The notes under the pieces were generated by a model. It saw nothing but the letters and a program-made list of their open reading frames with translations, was not told the origin of the DNA and ran no database searches. Positions 40,214-49,674 of a stretch of 64,000 bases of DNA are shown here, piece by piece. Numbering within the stretch: position 1 is the first letter of the stretch; each line of letters starts with the position of its first letter. Origin of the DNA: an uncultured Eremococcus sp. (GTDB lineage: Bacteria > Bacillota > Bacilli > Lactobacillales > Aerococcaceae); NCBI GenBank assembly GCA_943914835.1, contig CALUDO010000005.1:1-64000 (forward strand), written 5' to 3'. The position numbers and the translations under genes are program-made.

Positions 40214-40487
40214 TATTAGCCTCACTAATCTTCGTTTGATCGTATAGCCCACTGGCGGATAGCCCGCCCATAACTCCCACAACCGTGAAAGTGACAAAGT
40301 CATATCCTTTAAAGATTGCGACTAGCCACGACAAAATGATTGCTGTTCCAAAGGTCAGCGCTGGTAAATACCTTGTGGGAACATCAACCGTCTTTTTAAT
40401 CAACTCCACAATCCCTAGAATCATTGGCATCATGACTACAGATATGGCTAAGGCATTTTGGTTGAGTGTATTTAATTCATCAATCAT
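40194..40487 (-). CDS. Phage holin
   Basis: 97 residues with two to three transmembrane helices (about 14-34, 42-60, 66-82), small charged ends and location directly ahead of the lysin, which it overlaps by 20 bases. It should form the membrane hole that times lysis. AAAGGAG is eight bases before the ATG. The family (phage_holin_4/r1t-like) was judged by layout rather than a motif. Confidence 0.85.
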   Translation of the reverse strand: MIDELNTLNQNALAISVVMMPMILGIVELIKKTVDVPTRYLPALTFGTAIILSWLVAIFKGYDFVTFTVVGVMGGLSASGLYDQTKISEANNERFHQ

Positions 40488-40834
40488 GATTTATCTCCTT
40501 TCAACTTGTCTACTTCTTCTGATAGGTGTCTGTTCGTTGTCTTCAATTCTACATTCTCTTCCATTAGCAATATATTTTCTTCCCTTAATTCAGCAATCTC
40601 TTGTTCATGCTTATCTTGCATTTCCTCAATTTTCAGTTCCATCTCTTCTATCTTCGCCTGTAGCTTGTCAATTCTGTTATTTGCCTCACTATAGAGCTCT
40701 TGCCATTCGTTGGCAGTGCTAACCTTAAATTCAGAATCTATCTTACGCTTGGTCGCCAAGTGAGCTAGGTAAGCAGCGATTAAAGAGGTAGCCCCTGTAA
40801 ATACTGTATCAAAATCAATTTGACCCATACGCAT
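40484..40834 (-). CDS. Phage membrane-anchored coiled-coil protein
   Basis: One hydrophobic segment near the N-terminus (about 8-25, DTVFTGATSLIAAYLAHLA), then a long charged coiled coil (about 45-115, IDKLQAKIEEMELKIEEMQD and similar). Such proteins sit between fibre genes and the holin in many Gram-positive phages; some are spanin-like or holin modulators, but the function is unknown. GAGGTGA lies just ahead of the ATG used. It overlaps the genes on both sides. Confidence 0.75.
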   Translation of the reverse strand: MRMGQIDFDTVFTGATSLIAAYLAHLATKRKIDSEFKVSTANEWQELYSEANNRIDKLQAKIEEMELKIEEMQDKHEQEIAELREENILLMEENVELKTTNRHLSEEVDKLKGDKS

Positions 40835-41201
40835 AATCACCTCGTAAGCTGATTCCTATGCAAAGGAACACCATGCCTAGGCAGAAAATCCATACTGTAT
40901 TGGACGTATCAGCGAATCTGAAAGATAGACTGAAGAACATCCATAATGCTGAGAAGATAGGTAGTAAGAATGACCTTAGTTTTTTGATACTGAAAGTGGT
41001 AGCAATAAAGTACAGTATCCCCAGCAAAATAAATACAAGACCCACTGCATTATCGCCAAAAGAATCTCTAAGGCGTGCATAGGTCTTGTATGCTCCAATA
41101 ATCTCAGGTTCTAGTAACAGTTGAAAGCCGTAACCTACAGATAGGAAAGCAAGTAGATAGGAATACCAAAATTTGATTATAAAATTTTTAACATCTTTCA
41201 T
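40815..41201 (-). CDS. Phage membrane protein of unknown function
   Basis: 128 residues with four hydrophobic helices (about 11-28, 50-66, 76-92, 102-118). No soluble domain or motif. AAAGGAG is six bases from the ATG. Situated between the fibre genes and the lysis genes, it could be an antiholin or a superinfection-exclusion protein; neither is supported by motif. Confidence 0.7.
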   Translation of the reverse strand: MKDVKNFIIKFWYSYLLAFLSVGYGFQLLLEPEIIGAYKTYARLRDSFGDNAVGLVFILLGILYFIATTFSIKKLRSFLLPIFSALWMFFSLSFRFADTSNTVWIFCLGMVFLCIGISLRGDYAYGSN

Positions 41202-41260
41202 TGTTGCTCCTTTCCAACCAATTATTTGTCATGTTAGATAAATAAATCAATGACATACTA

Positions 41261-41809
41261 TCACTCCGTTATGATATATAGGGTTGTGCTGGACTTAGTA
41301 GATAGAGCGTTATATTGAGATTCTGTTCCAGTCCATGTTGTCACACTTGTACCGTCATCACCTTTAGGTCCTGTTGCTCCAGTAACCCCCCTTGCACCGG
41401 TAGCACCCCTTGGACCAGTTAATCCTCTATCACCTTTCTCACCTTTTAGTTCAGCTTTCTGTGTAGATGTCAGCGTGATAGGCTCTCCTTTTTTGAGGTA
41501 CTCATCGTGAGTATGGTTTTTATCAGCCATACTTTCTGCAAAAAAATTTATCCGCTCCGAAAGACCCTCATCTAATGTAACCATGGAATTTGTTAAATAA
41601 TCTCTTGTTACATATTCATCGTGAGTATGGTCTTTATCAGCTTTACTTTCGATTTTTTCAAGGAAATCGTTGTATCTTAAATCATTTGTTTTAGTGAAAT
41701 CTTCATAAGTTGCTAAAGGAACGTAATTATTTAAATTGTTTTTTAGTTTGTCCACATACTCCTTATTAACAACATCTAAATCAACATCGATATTCCCTAG
41801 TATTTTCAT
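41261..41809 (-). CDS. Phage fibre protein with collagen-like repeats
   Basis: 182 residues: an N-terminal coiled region with two SKADKDHTHDEY-type turns, then about nine Gly-X-Y triplets (GEKGDRGLTGPRGATGARG and onward), and a C-terminal 27-residue cap (TESQYNALSTKSSTTLYIIT). The triplets should form a trimeric collagen-like shaft. The cap is nearly identical to that of the larger gene at 44078-45436. Overlaps the preceding gene's stop codon. Confidence 0.8.
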   Translation of the reverse strand: MKILGNIDVDLDVVNKEYVDKLKNNLNNYVPLATYEDFTKTNDLRYNDFLEKIESKADKDHTHDEYVTRDYLTNSMVTLDEGLSERINFFAESMADKNHTHDEYLKKGEPITLTSTQKAELKGEKGDRGLTGPRGATGARGVTGATGPKGDDGTSVTTWTGTESQYNALSTKSSTTLYIITE

Positions 41810-42582
41810 TAACCTACCACCGTTACCTTCAACGCTTTACTTTCGGCTGGCTTAGACGTCCGAATCAATACCGTGTTTTCATCAGTGATTTCAACATCAG
41901 TCAAGACAACTGAATATGGTGATTTAGTTTCTGCTACAGATACCACTACATCTTTAGAATTTAGATTATGGTTAACTGTGATTTCAGTAGCCACACCGTC
42001 ACCAATTTCTTCACTATATTTACGAGCAACTGCTGACAACTCTTTCAATTCAGACTTATTGGCTTTGATAAGGTCTTCCAATTCTTTAAGGGTATCCCCC
42101 TCTGAACTTGCTAGGCCGATTAAGGCTTGAATTTTTTCATCTGTGTATTTTTTAGCACCGTCTAACGCATTGTCTGATTGACGTTTCCCTTCGCCTTTAG
42201 ATTCTTTGCTTGCTAAGGCTTTGTTTAATCCTTCAATCTTATCTTGACCAATATTCCCAACTGCATCTTCTGCATTGATTGCTGCCAAAATATCTGTACC
42301 AGACATAGATACATTGTCAATCATTTCAGTAAGACCGTTAATGTTATCTTTGTCTATTAATGCTTGACCTTTATTGATCGCATCAACTATATTTTCAGCC
42401 GATATATCTCCATTTAAAGTTTGCCAAGTCTGACCGTCATATACTTTGAATTTGCTGTCTTGTGTATTGAAATAAATTTGACCTACTTGTGGAGATTCTG
42501 GAGCAACGGCAAGGTTTTCAACAAGGGCATTGATGAGTTGATTGTGATTTAAATCTAGGTTTGTTAATAATTTGTGTGACAT
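41809..42582 (-). CDS. Phage tail fibre or baseplate protein
   Basis: 257 residues. The N-terminus carries a repeat typical of fibre adaptors (GQIYFNTQDSKFKVYDGQTWQTLNG), followed by alternating helices (DNINGLTEMIDNVS; DKIEGLNKALASKES; ALDGAKKYTDEKIQALI), and a C-terminal beta domain (ITVNHNLNSKDVVVSV). Probable role in host recognition. AAAGGAG before the ATG. Confidence 0.75.
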   Translation of the reverse strand: MSHKLLTNLDLNHNQLINALVENLAVAPESPQVGQIYFNTQDSKFKVYDGQTWQTLNGDISAENIVDAINKGQALIDKDNINGLTEMIDNVSMSGTDILAAINAEDAVGNIGQDKIEGLNKALASKESKGEGKRQSDNALDGAKKYTDEKIQALIGLASSEGDTLKELEDLIKANKSELKELSAVARKYSEEIGDGVATEITVNHNLNSKDVVVSVAETKSPYSVVLTDVEITDENTVLIRTSKPAESKALKVTVVG

Positions 42583-42600
42583 ATTATATTCTCTCCTTTT

Positions 42601-43293
42601 TTAATTTAAGTAAGCGACACCAGAAAACGGAGCGGAAAACTTAACGACTATCTTGCTAATGCTTATGTAGTGAACACTGCCAACGACTAGATTGCCAGAA
42701 GTATCAACAATAGTGACGGACGGGTATTTATTTAATGAATGATTAATCTCCCAAGTATCGCTGGCAACTTGCTGTGTATGAATAAAACTTTTACTTGAAA
42801 TCTCGATGCCGTCTTTCAAGTCAGATTCTTTGATATATTCTTCTAACTCCGCCCGTTCGGCATAGTCCCCTTTAGGTTGGTATAATTCATCTGCCTTATC
42901 CTTGGTGAACGCTGTCTCAATGTCAGCTAGGATACTCTTAATATATCCTTTGACCATATCCAAAGAATTAGTCTCAATAGAATCAACAACCGCCCCTAGT
43001 GATGAGGCGGTCATGTTTAAGTAAATGGTATTGTCGTCTGGATAGATATACTCGTCATTGACAACAATTTCCACAATATAGCGACCTACTGGGAGGACGG
43101 TATCAATAGTAAAATCAACGACATTACCGTCTTGAACAGTTGTATCGGTTGTATACACCACTGCATTTTGACGGGTCTTTAGAACGGCTTTAGCGGATAG
43201 ACCGGAAAGGTTGGTGTCGGTTAAGCAAATATAAGATAGCGTTGACTTGTCGCCTTGCTTGAGGTTGTTGGTGTTTGTTTCTGTTATTAGCAT
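42601..43293 (-). CDS. BppU-family baseplate upper protein
   Basis: 230 residues. Residues 1-95 match the BppU N-terminal domain (a beta fold that attaches to Dit: KQGDKSTLSYICLTDTNLSG and PVGRYIVEIVVNDEYIYPDD). The C-terminal part resembles fibre head domains (HSLNKYPSVTIVDTSGNLVV). AAAGGAGG nine bases from the ATG. Anchors receptor-binding proteins to the baseplate by analogy with phage TP901-1. Confidence 0.8.
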   Translation of the reverse strand: MLITETNTNNLKQGDKSTLSYICLTDTNLSGLSAKAVLKTRQNAVVYTTDTTVQDGNVVDFTIDTVLPVGRYIVEIVVNDEYIYPDDNTIYLNMTASSLGAVVDSIETNSLDMVKGYIKSILADIETAFTKDKADELYQPKGDYAERAELEEYIKESDLKDGIEISSKSFIHTQQVASDTWEINHSLNKYPSVTIVDTSGNLVVGSVHYISISKIVVKFSAPFSGVAYLN

Positions 43294-43308
43294 GTATCAG
43301 CCTCCTTT

Positions 43309-44073
43309 CTATCCATAGTAAATAGTTGCGGTTGTACCACCATTTATTTCTTTACCACCAGTGACAGAACCTACTGTACTTTTTAGAACAATAACGTTTC
43401 TACCAAGACTTTCTATATCAGCTTTGTCTATAGTCCATTTTGAACCTATCACGATACGTTTCACACTACTTAAGTTTATTTCCTCTGATAGTCTATTAAT
43501 ATCAATATATGAAGTGTAGTCAGGAACAGTATACGGTACTTTTGTAGAGATACTCTTCTCAACTGGTGGGTCAGTCGGTTGAGCTTGTGTTGAACCGTCA
43601 TTGAGTTTCAAGTGTATTTGATGACCTATATGTTCACCTTTTAGTATATGGTCAACATAGAATCGTTGGCTATCTCCATTAGTAAATTCAAGAGTAATGA
43701 ATCCTCTGAACTTTTCGACATTCCAGAAATAAATAGAGTCAGCGTTCTCTAGGGGTTCTGATATTTCAAGTGAATCAAACTCAACTTTATCTCCTCTCAA
43801 ATTTCCGTCAACAAGTACACTTCTATAACCTATCCTTCCCTCTTTAATAGGGGTAATTGTCGTTCCTTCCAGCAGGTTCTCCCCACGATTAGTAAACACC
43901 TCAACCTCTGATGGGTTAAAAACTTCACCACTTGTTAATGGAGATACTTTTATAAATTTAAGTAATCTCTTCTTCTCTTCCTCAAATACCAACCGACTAC
44001 CTACATACACTTTCTTAGCTCGCTTAGAGCCAAGGGCTATTTTATTTGCTAATTTAAAATTTATCAGTGGCAT
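43309..44073 (-). CDS. Phage baseplate-region protein of unknown function
   Basis: 254 residues. The N-terminal MPLINFKLANKIALGSKRAK-like head, with VYVGSRLVFE, is a motif seen at the start of short phage tail proteins. The rest is beta-rich (FRGFITLEFTNGDSQRFYVD) with a Gln/Pro-rich linker (STQAQPTDPPVEKS). No family name can be given. GGAGTGAT precedes the ATG, and the gene ends 16 bases before the BppU-like gene. Confidence 0.7.
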   Translation of the reverse strand: MPLINFKLANKIALGSKRAKKVYVGSRLVFEEEKKRLLKFIKVSPLTSGEVFNPSEVEVFTNRGENLLEGTTITPIKEGRIGYRSVLVDGNLRGDKVEFDSLEISEPLENADSIYFWNVEKFRGFITLEFTNGDSQRFYVDHILKGEHIGHQIHLKLNDGSTQAQPTDPPVEKSISTKVPYTVPDYTSYIDINRLSEEINLSSVKRIVIGSKWTIDKADIESLGRNVIVLKSTVGSVTGGKEINGGTTATIYYG

Positions 44074-44077
44074 ACTA

Positions 44078-45436
44078 TCACTCCGTTATTATGTACAAGG
44101 TTGTACTAGATTTAGTAGATAGATCATTATATTGAGATTCAGACCCAATCCATGTTGTAATGCTCGTACCGTCTGCACCTTTATCTCCCCTATCACCTTT
44201 GAGTTCAGCCTTTTGACTAGAGGTCAATTGGATAGGGTCTCCTTTTTTCATGTATTCAGTATGAGTATGGTTTGTGCTTGCCTTGCTATTCAAGGTTGTC
44301 TGTAAGTTGGTAATATCAGAGATTGAGTGTTTGTGATCTAAGTCTGATTTTCCAGAAAGCATAAATACCAGTTCTGAAAATCCGCTTTTAGTCGCTTTAT
44401 CATTTAAGGTTGTCTGTAAGTTGGTAATATCAGAGATTGAGTGTTTGTGGTCTTTAAAGGCAAGTGGTCGCTTATATTTTTCGCCTGGGTCTAATATTTT
44501 CCATTCACCATTAACAAAAAATATAAGTTCTCCATCTGGATTGACCCCAACAGCCTTCATATATTTTGTGTCAGCGGTTAAGTAATCACCTTTCGGTTGA
44601 TAATACTTATCAGCGACTGTTTTAGTAAAGGTCTCTTTAGCAGGGTCTCCTTGCTCACCTTTTTCACCTTTCAAGGCTTTTAGTTGTTCAGGAGTAAAAT
44701 CAGAATATTTAAACGGTTCACCTTTGTCTCCTTTAGGGCCCTTCAAGGATTCTACTTGACTATTAGATAGGCTTTCAAAGGTGACAACCCCGTCTTTTCC
44801 TGGGGGGCCTTGAATCCCTCTAGGTCCTTGTTCCCCTTGGTCTCCCTTAGGTCCAGTTTGACCAATTGGCCCTTGGGGTCCTGTCGGTCCAGTTGCCCCT
44901 CTAGGTCCTGTTGCTCCTCTATCCCCTTTGTTAACCGTTACCGTCGTACCGTCAGAAAATTCAATCACACTATTGCCTTGGCTATCTTTAGATTGACCTT
45001 TGATTGTGATAGATTCTCCAGATTCTCCCTTAGCCCCCTGTTTAACAATCTTAGAAACATCCGCTATTAATTCTTTCTTACCGTAAGCCTCAATAATATG
45101 TTCTTCTGCATATTCAACGGACGGGTGGACTGTGACAATAAAGCTATAATAGGCACTTGGGAATTTGTGTTTGCTACCGACTATAATTTCTAGGTCGTAT
45201 TGACCGGCCGGTAAATTATCCTTGATACTAAAAGAAACGGCCCCGTCTTTATCGACAGTGACCGATTCTTCAAAGTATTTCAATTCGTCTTTAACAAGGT
45301 AGACTTTACCCGATAGACCGCCGGTTTCTACCCCAATAAGTTTAACCGTTAATTCAGTCGTATCTCCTTGTCGGATACTAATCGCTCTCGGGTCTAACCC
45401 CTTCTGATTCTCTACTCTCAATATTTCCTCTGTCAT
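44078..45436 (-). CDS. BppU-like receptor-binding protein with collagen-like shaft
   Basis: 452 residues: BppU N-terminal domain (about 10-110, DTTELTVKLIGVETGGLSGKVYLV in outline), about 25 Gly-X-Y triplets with two interruptions (around 170-265), two copies of HSISDITNLQTTLN, and the same C-terminal cap as the gene at 41261 (ESQYNDLSTKSSTTLYIIT). GGGGGT before the ATG. It likely forms a long trimeric fibre for host binding. Confidence 0.82.
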   Translation of the reverse strand: MTEEILRVENQKGLDPRAISIRQGDTTELTVKLIGVETGGLSGKVYLVKDELKYFEESVTVDKDGAVSFSIKDNLPAGQYDLEIIVGSKHKFPSAYYSFIVTVHPSVEYAEEHIIEAYGKKELIADVSKIVKQGAKGESGESITIKGQSKDSQGNSVIEFSDGTTVTVNKGDRGATGPRGATGPTGPQGPIGQTGPKGDQGEQGPRGIQGPPGKDGVVTFESLSNSQVESLKGPKGDKGEPFKYSDFTPEQLKALKGEKGEQGDPAKETFTKTVADKYYQPKGDYLTADTKYMKAVGVNPDGELIFFVNGEWKILDPGEKYKRPLAFKDHKHSISDITNLQTTLNDKATKSGFSELVFMLSGKSDLDHKHSISDITNLQTTLNSKASTNHTHTEYMKKGDPIQLTSSQKAELKGDRGDKGADGTSITTWIGSESQYNDLSTKSSTTLYIITE

Positions 45437-45566
45437 CTTGTACCCCCTTCAATTGTTCGTTTACTAGAAGTTGATAATTTAATTGATTCCTTAGCTTAAT
45501 ATTTTCTTGCGACAATTCATTGATCGTCACTAGATAAGCATTCTCTATTAGTTTCTGTTCTTCCAT
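45378..45566 (-). CDS. Small phage coiled-coil protein
   Basis: 62 residues, mostly helical (MEEQKLIENAYLVTINELSQ, ENIKLRNQLNYQLLVNEQL). AGGAG is five bases ahead of the ATG, and the gene starts eight bases after the Tal gene ends; its last 59 bases overlap the fibre gene in another frame. XkdX-like small proteins occupy the same place in other phages, but it lacks their motif. Confidence 0.65.
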   Translation of the reverse strand: MEEQKLIENAYLVTINELSQENIKLRNQLNYQLLVNEQLKGVQDDRGNIESRESEGVRPESD

Positions 45567-45574
45567 ATAATCTC

Positions 45575-48500
45575 CTAAACTTTATAAATGTCGCCCTCGT
45601 TTATCCAAGCGATAATCGTACCGTTTAATGAAATCCTATGTGTTCCCGGTCTTCCAGGTTCAATGTTACTTACAACATATGTCTTAGATTCATAACCCGG
45701 AGCAATACCCACTCGAACATAATCTGAATTGTAATAAGTTGTAACTCCTCGACGAATCCGAACCAAGTCACCGACTTTAATCTTAGTAGCGGTCTTGGTT
45801 GTAACGTTCTGTTTACCACCTTTAGACTTGGTATCCTTGTAATAAGACGTACCCCAACCGCTTGGCTCGTATCCTTTAGCATTCCAACCGCCACCACCGG
45901 AGGCTTTGGACAAGCTATCTACCGAGTTTTTAAGGGCGACAAGGTCACGATAGATACTAGTAATTGAAATCCAACCCTCACTCGATGAGGAAACCCATGT
46001 ATCTTTACTACTGTCAATGACGACACCGCCACCAGAATACACATCACGGAATCCACTACCGTCAATATATTGAGCCTCGGATACATTCTCCACCTTACGA
46101 GGTGTTCCTAAGATTCTAACATCAATCCTACCAATGTTACCTTCAACTTTTTCTTCAACCTCAAAATCATAATAACCATAGATACCCTCAGTAATGTTCT
46201 TAACCGTAAACCTTAAACCGCCTACCTCTACGAACTTGGCTTGCTTAACACGGTAAGATGGTATTTTTTTATTGTAGAGGTCGACTGAGATAATATTACC
46301 CCGACCCGGCTCGACCCCTGTCTCACCTTCAAAGATGACATCATCTATAGTAGTAACCGAGGTACTGGCTTGTTCTGATTCAATCCGTGACTGATTAATC
46401 TCAAATCCATAGTTAGTGTCGCCGGCATAGAACGGAGAGTGCAACCGTAACCGACCGTCTCCCCCAAGGGACAAGGCTCGATTAAATCGCTTATCATCCA
46501 TAGAATAGTAAGCGAGGGATAAGTAAGAATCTGGTTGAGTAGTGATAGACATTGACTTCAAACCTTGATAATAACCTGTACTGTCATTTGCATTTAATGA
46601 GTGAATTGACCCGATATGTATGCCCTCTCGCCATATTTCTAACCCGTTCTCAATGAAGTTAGTGGAGTAAGTCCCGTCACTTCGCAAAACTTGCATCCCT
46701 TTAGGGTCAATCTTAACCCTTGAATTACGACCGTTAAAAAGTGCTTGAATGAAATCTGCCTTATTACCAGATATGTAATTTACATCCAAGTTATTAGCGA
46801 TCACATTTGAGAATTTACCAGTAAAGGCGGAAACATCATTGGAGGACAGTTTTTCCACGACTAAATTACGAGCGAAGGCATTCGTCATATAAGTGTCGCC
46901 GTCTAGTTTAATCAAGCTAGACTTTAATTTGATACCGCTCCGAGTGATATTTAAGGCGGAGGCGATTTCTTCACCTGTCATTTTCGTGGCTTGAATCTTA
47001 TCTTTGACCGCTAAATAGATACTATCCCCAGAATTGGAGATAATACTCTCTACGTCCGGTTTAGACACTTTTAAATCTATCTGAGATTGAATCTGCCTGA
47101 AAGTTGATTGTGTTTCACTATCCAAACGACCAATTCGAGTGCTCAAACCATTAGCCGTGGCAGTTATATCTGATAACCCGTCATTAAATTCAACCCTTAA
47201 AGCATCGGCGGTTTGAGATAGGTTTTGTTGCATACCGGTTTCAAGGTTTTTCATTTCCCTTGAAATGCCTCGAGCTGTGGTAGCTATCTCGGTTTTAACC
47301 GTTTCTGTATTGAACTGTTCCAAACGACCACTGATTGTTTTTTGAATGTTAGACCAGAATTTAGAGTTGCTAGGATTCTCAATGTCCTTTTTCATGGCCT
47401 CTAAAATATCTTTAGGAACATCCAAGTCAGCAATCTGTTGTTTGAAATTATCCATTTGATTTTGATTCTTACGGTCTAGCTTGTTTATTTCATCTTCTAA
47501 AGATTGAACAGACCCTTCTACCTGTTTAATCTGATTGTCAACAACATTCCAATTGACTGTCCGGATAACTTCTTCCCATATGGTCCCGTTCCACATTCTG
47601 AGGATATACTCTCCCTCGTTCTCCGGGTCTGGTTGGAACCAAGTGTCACCTATTCTAGGATTGTCAGGCTCGGTCTTAGAATAATAATTCATGTTAAAAC
47701 CGCCAGCACTTGTAACATAGTCAACTAAGTTATTGACCAGTTGGCCGCTTTGAGATTCTATTTCAGACCGAATAGAGGACATGGCTCTAGCTTGTCTCTT
47801 ACCTGGAGATTCGTGGAGAATATCACCTAACCGTAACTCAATGGCTTGGTTAGTTAACCTATCCCATTTAATCTCAAATACCCTAACAGGGTAGTCAATA
47901 TTTAGGTCATGACGGACTACTCGAACGGTATCCCCAATATTTGCATTCAAATAGACGGCTTTGGTTTTTAATTCAACCCGAGGCCTAGCATATTGAGGTA
48001 GCACCTCATAAGTCCTTTGGATTAATTCGTTACGATCGTCCGTGTCAAAATCCACAAAGCCTATTTTAGGTTTCATCCCATTCGGAGTAACCACACCAAA
48101 TTGTTGAGTCGCCTCTTTCAATTCAATGTATTGCTGCCCCTTTGGCTTATCGATAGGGTCACCTTTAGCAGTAGACCATTCAATCTCACCGAAGTTTATC
48201 TTGCGACTATAACCCGCTTGAGTTTGAATCTTACCGTCTTTTTCATCTCCGGCCTTGGATACCTGTTCCCCACGGCCTCGACCGATTAAAGCAGTAAATA
48301 TCTTGTCCTTTTGTGTTTCTTTAACGATTTCTAAAGCATTATGGCCGTAAGTCACTCGCTTATGAGTGGCTTGCCCAATCCGCTTTTTGAATTCAATATA
48401 ACGAGCTCCTATGCGATTATGATTAATTTCTACATGAAATTGCATCTCCACATTGAAGAACTCGCACATCTTTTTCAAACTCGTAAAGGCATCTTGGTAG

Positions 48501-48913
48501 TAATAGAATTTTTGACCCGTTCCAACCTCTGGAGCATATTGAACCGACCATTGAGACCCCTCTAGAATCTTAGTTGCATGTTCTCGAACGCTACCCTCGG
48601 GGCGAATGTCATAGTTGGGAGTCTTCATTAATTCTTCAATACCCGACTGAACACATTCTAATGTGGTCAATTCGTCATGGTGTGAGTATCGAAGTAGAAA
48701 GTATAGGTCAAACTTCTGTTTGTTATCTATCGTTTGAATAGCTAAGTATTCTACTTGGGCTAGTAAATCATCATCTAAGCCCCTCGCCTCAACGAATAGC
48801 TTGTTTGAGATGTATCGTTCATCTGTTAGGGATTGCTCTTGCTCTACTTCCATAAGGGAATCAGAACTAAGAATCTTAATCAATTCTTCTTGATTGTTAA
48901 ATAAGTAAATCAT
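45575..48913 (-). CDS. Tail-associated baseplate hub/endopeptidase-type protein (Tal, prophage minor structural)
   Basis: 1112 residues. The N-terminal 400 form the conserved Tal/gp27-like hub (MIYLFNNQEELIKIL ... IGDTVRVVRHDLNIDYPVRVFEI), then long coiled-coil segments (about 460-620), a GKFSNVIANNLDVNYISGNKADFI beta-helix-like region, and a C-terminal SH3-like tail (KIKVGDLVRIRRGVTTYYNS) resembling the one in the lysin. Start at 48913 follows GGAGG by 11 bases. It plugs the tail tip and contacts the wall. Confidence 0.88.
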   Translation of the reverse strand: MIYLFNNQEELIKILSSDSLMEVEQEQSLTDERYISNKLFVEARGLDDDLLAQVEYLAIQTIDNKQKFDLYFLLRYSHHDELTTLECVQSGIEELMKTPNYDIRPEGSVREHATKILEGSQWSVQYAPEVGTGQKFYYYQDAFTSLKKMCEFFNVEMQFHVEINHNRIGARYIEFKKRIGQATHKRVTYGHNALEIVKETQKDKIFTALIGRGRGEQVSKAGDEKDGKIQTQAGYSRKINFGEIEWSTAKGDPIDKPKGQQYIELKEATQQFGVVTPNGMKPKIGFVDFDTDDRNELIQRTYEVLPQYARPRVELKTKAVYLNANIGDTVRVVRHDLNIDYPVRVFEIKWDRLTNQAIELRLGDILHESPGKRQARAMSSIRSEIESQSGQLVNNLVDYVTSAGGFNMNYYSKTEPDNPRIGDTWFQPDPENEGEYILRMWNGTIWEEVIRTVNWNVVDNQIKQVEGSVQSLEDEINKLDRKNQNQMDNFKQQIADLDVPKDILEAMKKDIENPSNSKFWSNIQKTISGRLEQFNTETVKTEIATTARGISREMKNLETGMQQNLSQTADALRVEFNDGLSDITATANGLSTRIGRLDSETQSTFRQIQSQIDLKVSKPDVESIISNSGDSIYLAVKDKIQATKMTGEEIASALNITRSGIKLKSSLIKLDGDTYMTNAFARNLVVEKLSSNDVSAFTGKFSNVIANNLDVNYISGNKADFIQALFNGRNSRVKIDPKGMQVLRSDGTYSTNFIENGLEIWREGIHIGSIHSLNANDSTGYYQGLKSMSITTQPDSYLSLAYYSMDDKRFNRALSLGGDGRLRLHSPFYAGDTNYGFEINQSRIESEQASTSVTTIDDVIFEGETGVEPGRGNIISVDLYNKKIPSYRVKQAKFVEVGGLRFTVKNITEGIYGYYDFEVEEKVEGNIGRIDVRILGTPRKVENVSEAQYIDGSGFRDVYSGGGVVIDSSKDTWVSSSSEGWISITSIYRDLVALKNSVDSLSKASGGGGWNAKGYEPSGWGTSYYKDTKSKGGKQNVTTKTATKIKVGDLVRIRRGVTTYYNSDYVRVGIAPGYESKTYVVSNIEPGRPGTHRISLNGTIIAWINEGDIYKV

Positions 48914-49674
48914 AGACGGTATTCCCTCCAAACAAAGGAGACGGTCATTTCTTGGCTAGTAATCGCTTGACCAGACCGTAATTCAAAATTCTCTAGGTCG
49001 CTGCCTAGTTGAAGGGAATAGAGGATATTGTTTCCATTTTGAGTAATTGCTACTTCATCACCAAAGTCAATAACAATCGAATCTCCTTTAGCAAAGTTAC
49101 CCTCTAACTGGATAGATTCTTGACCATTAGTGATTGTAATGGATTGAGTATCTCCTTTAACATCACCATATACTTTGACCAATTTTAACCAATTATCAGG
49201 TTCCACCACCCCGTTCGAAGTAACGGGCTCTTTGTATTTATAAGGGTCAGTACATACTAATTTAAAGGTGTCTACCAAACTCAAAGATTGTTCAGGATTA
49301 GAATTACCTTCAAGAAAATACGCTTGATAGTGATACTCTAACTCATCTCTGAATTGAATATCTAAAGGCCCTCGAAGTATCTTATTTAACTCCCAGTACC
49401 GTTCTCGCATATCCCTAGATTGATTTACGGTTATTTTAAAAGTCACTTCTAGTATACGTTCTTCGTCTTGGCCATAGTGATACCATGACCCACTTCTTCG
49501 TGGAATGGTATCACGTTGAACCGACCGAGGGACTAACCCTCGACCGGAAACGTGTAATTGCTGATACCCAGGAATTACATCTGATAGATATTTCCCGTTG
49601 ATCATTAAATCATCAGAAACATGAAACGCTCGAGTAGGGATGCCAGATTCCCTTAAAGGCGTATAATCATACAT
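48910..49674 (-). CDS. Distal tail protein Dit
   Basis: 254 residues. The N-terminal half is a Dit/SPP1 gp19.1-like domain (PGYQQLHVSGRGLVPRSVQR; YHYGQDEERILEVTFKI; RERYWELNKILRGPLDIQF). The C-terminal half is a galectin-like beta domain. The start codon overlaps the tape-measure stop (TAATG). Forms the hexameric hub between tube and baseplate. Confidence 0.88.
   Translation of the reverse strand: MYDYTPLRESGIPTRAFHVSDDLMINGKYLSDVIPGYQQLHVSGRGLVPRSVQRDTIPRRSGSWYHYGQDEERILEVTFKITVNQSRDMRERYWELNKILRGPLDIQFRDELEYHYQAYFLEGNSNPEQSLSLVDTFKLVCTDPYKYKEPVTSNGVVEPDNWLKLVKVYGDVKGDTQSITITNGQESIQLEGNFAKGDSIVIDFGDEVAITQNGNNILYSLQLGSDLENFELRSGQAITSQEMTVSFVWREYRL

Noticed and set aside
40214..40303. N-terminal extension of the lysin by 30 residues
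   Set aside because: It lies inside the holin gene, has no ribosome site and precedes a good site (GTGAGG) with a normal ATG at 40213.
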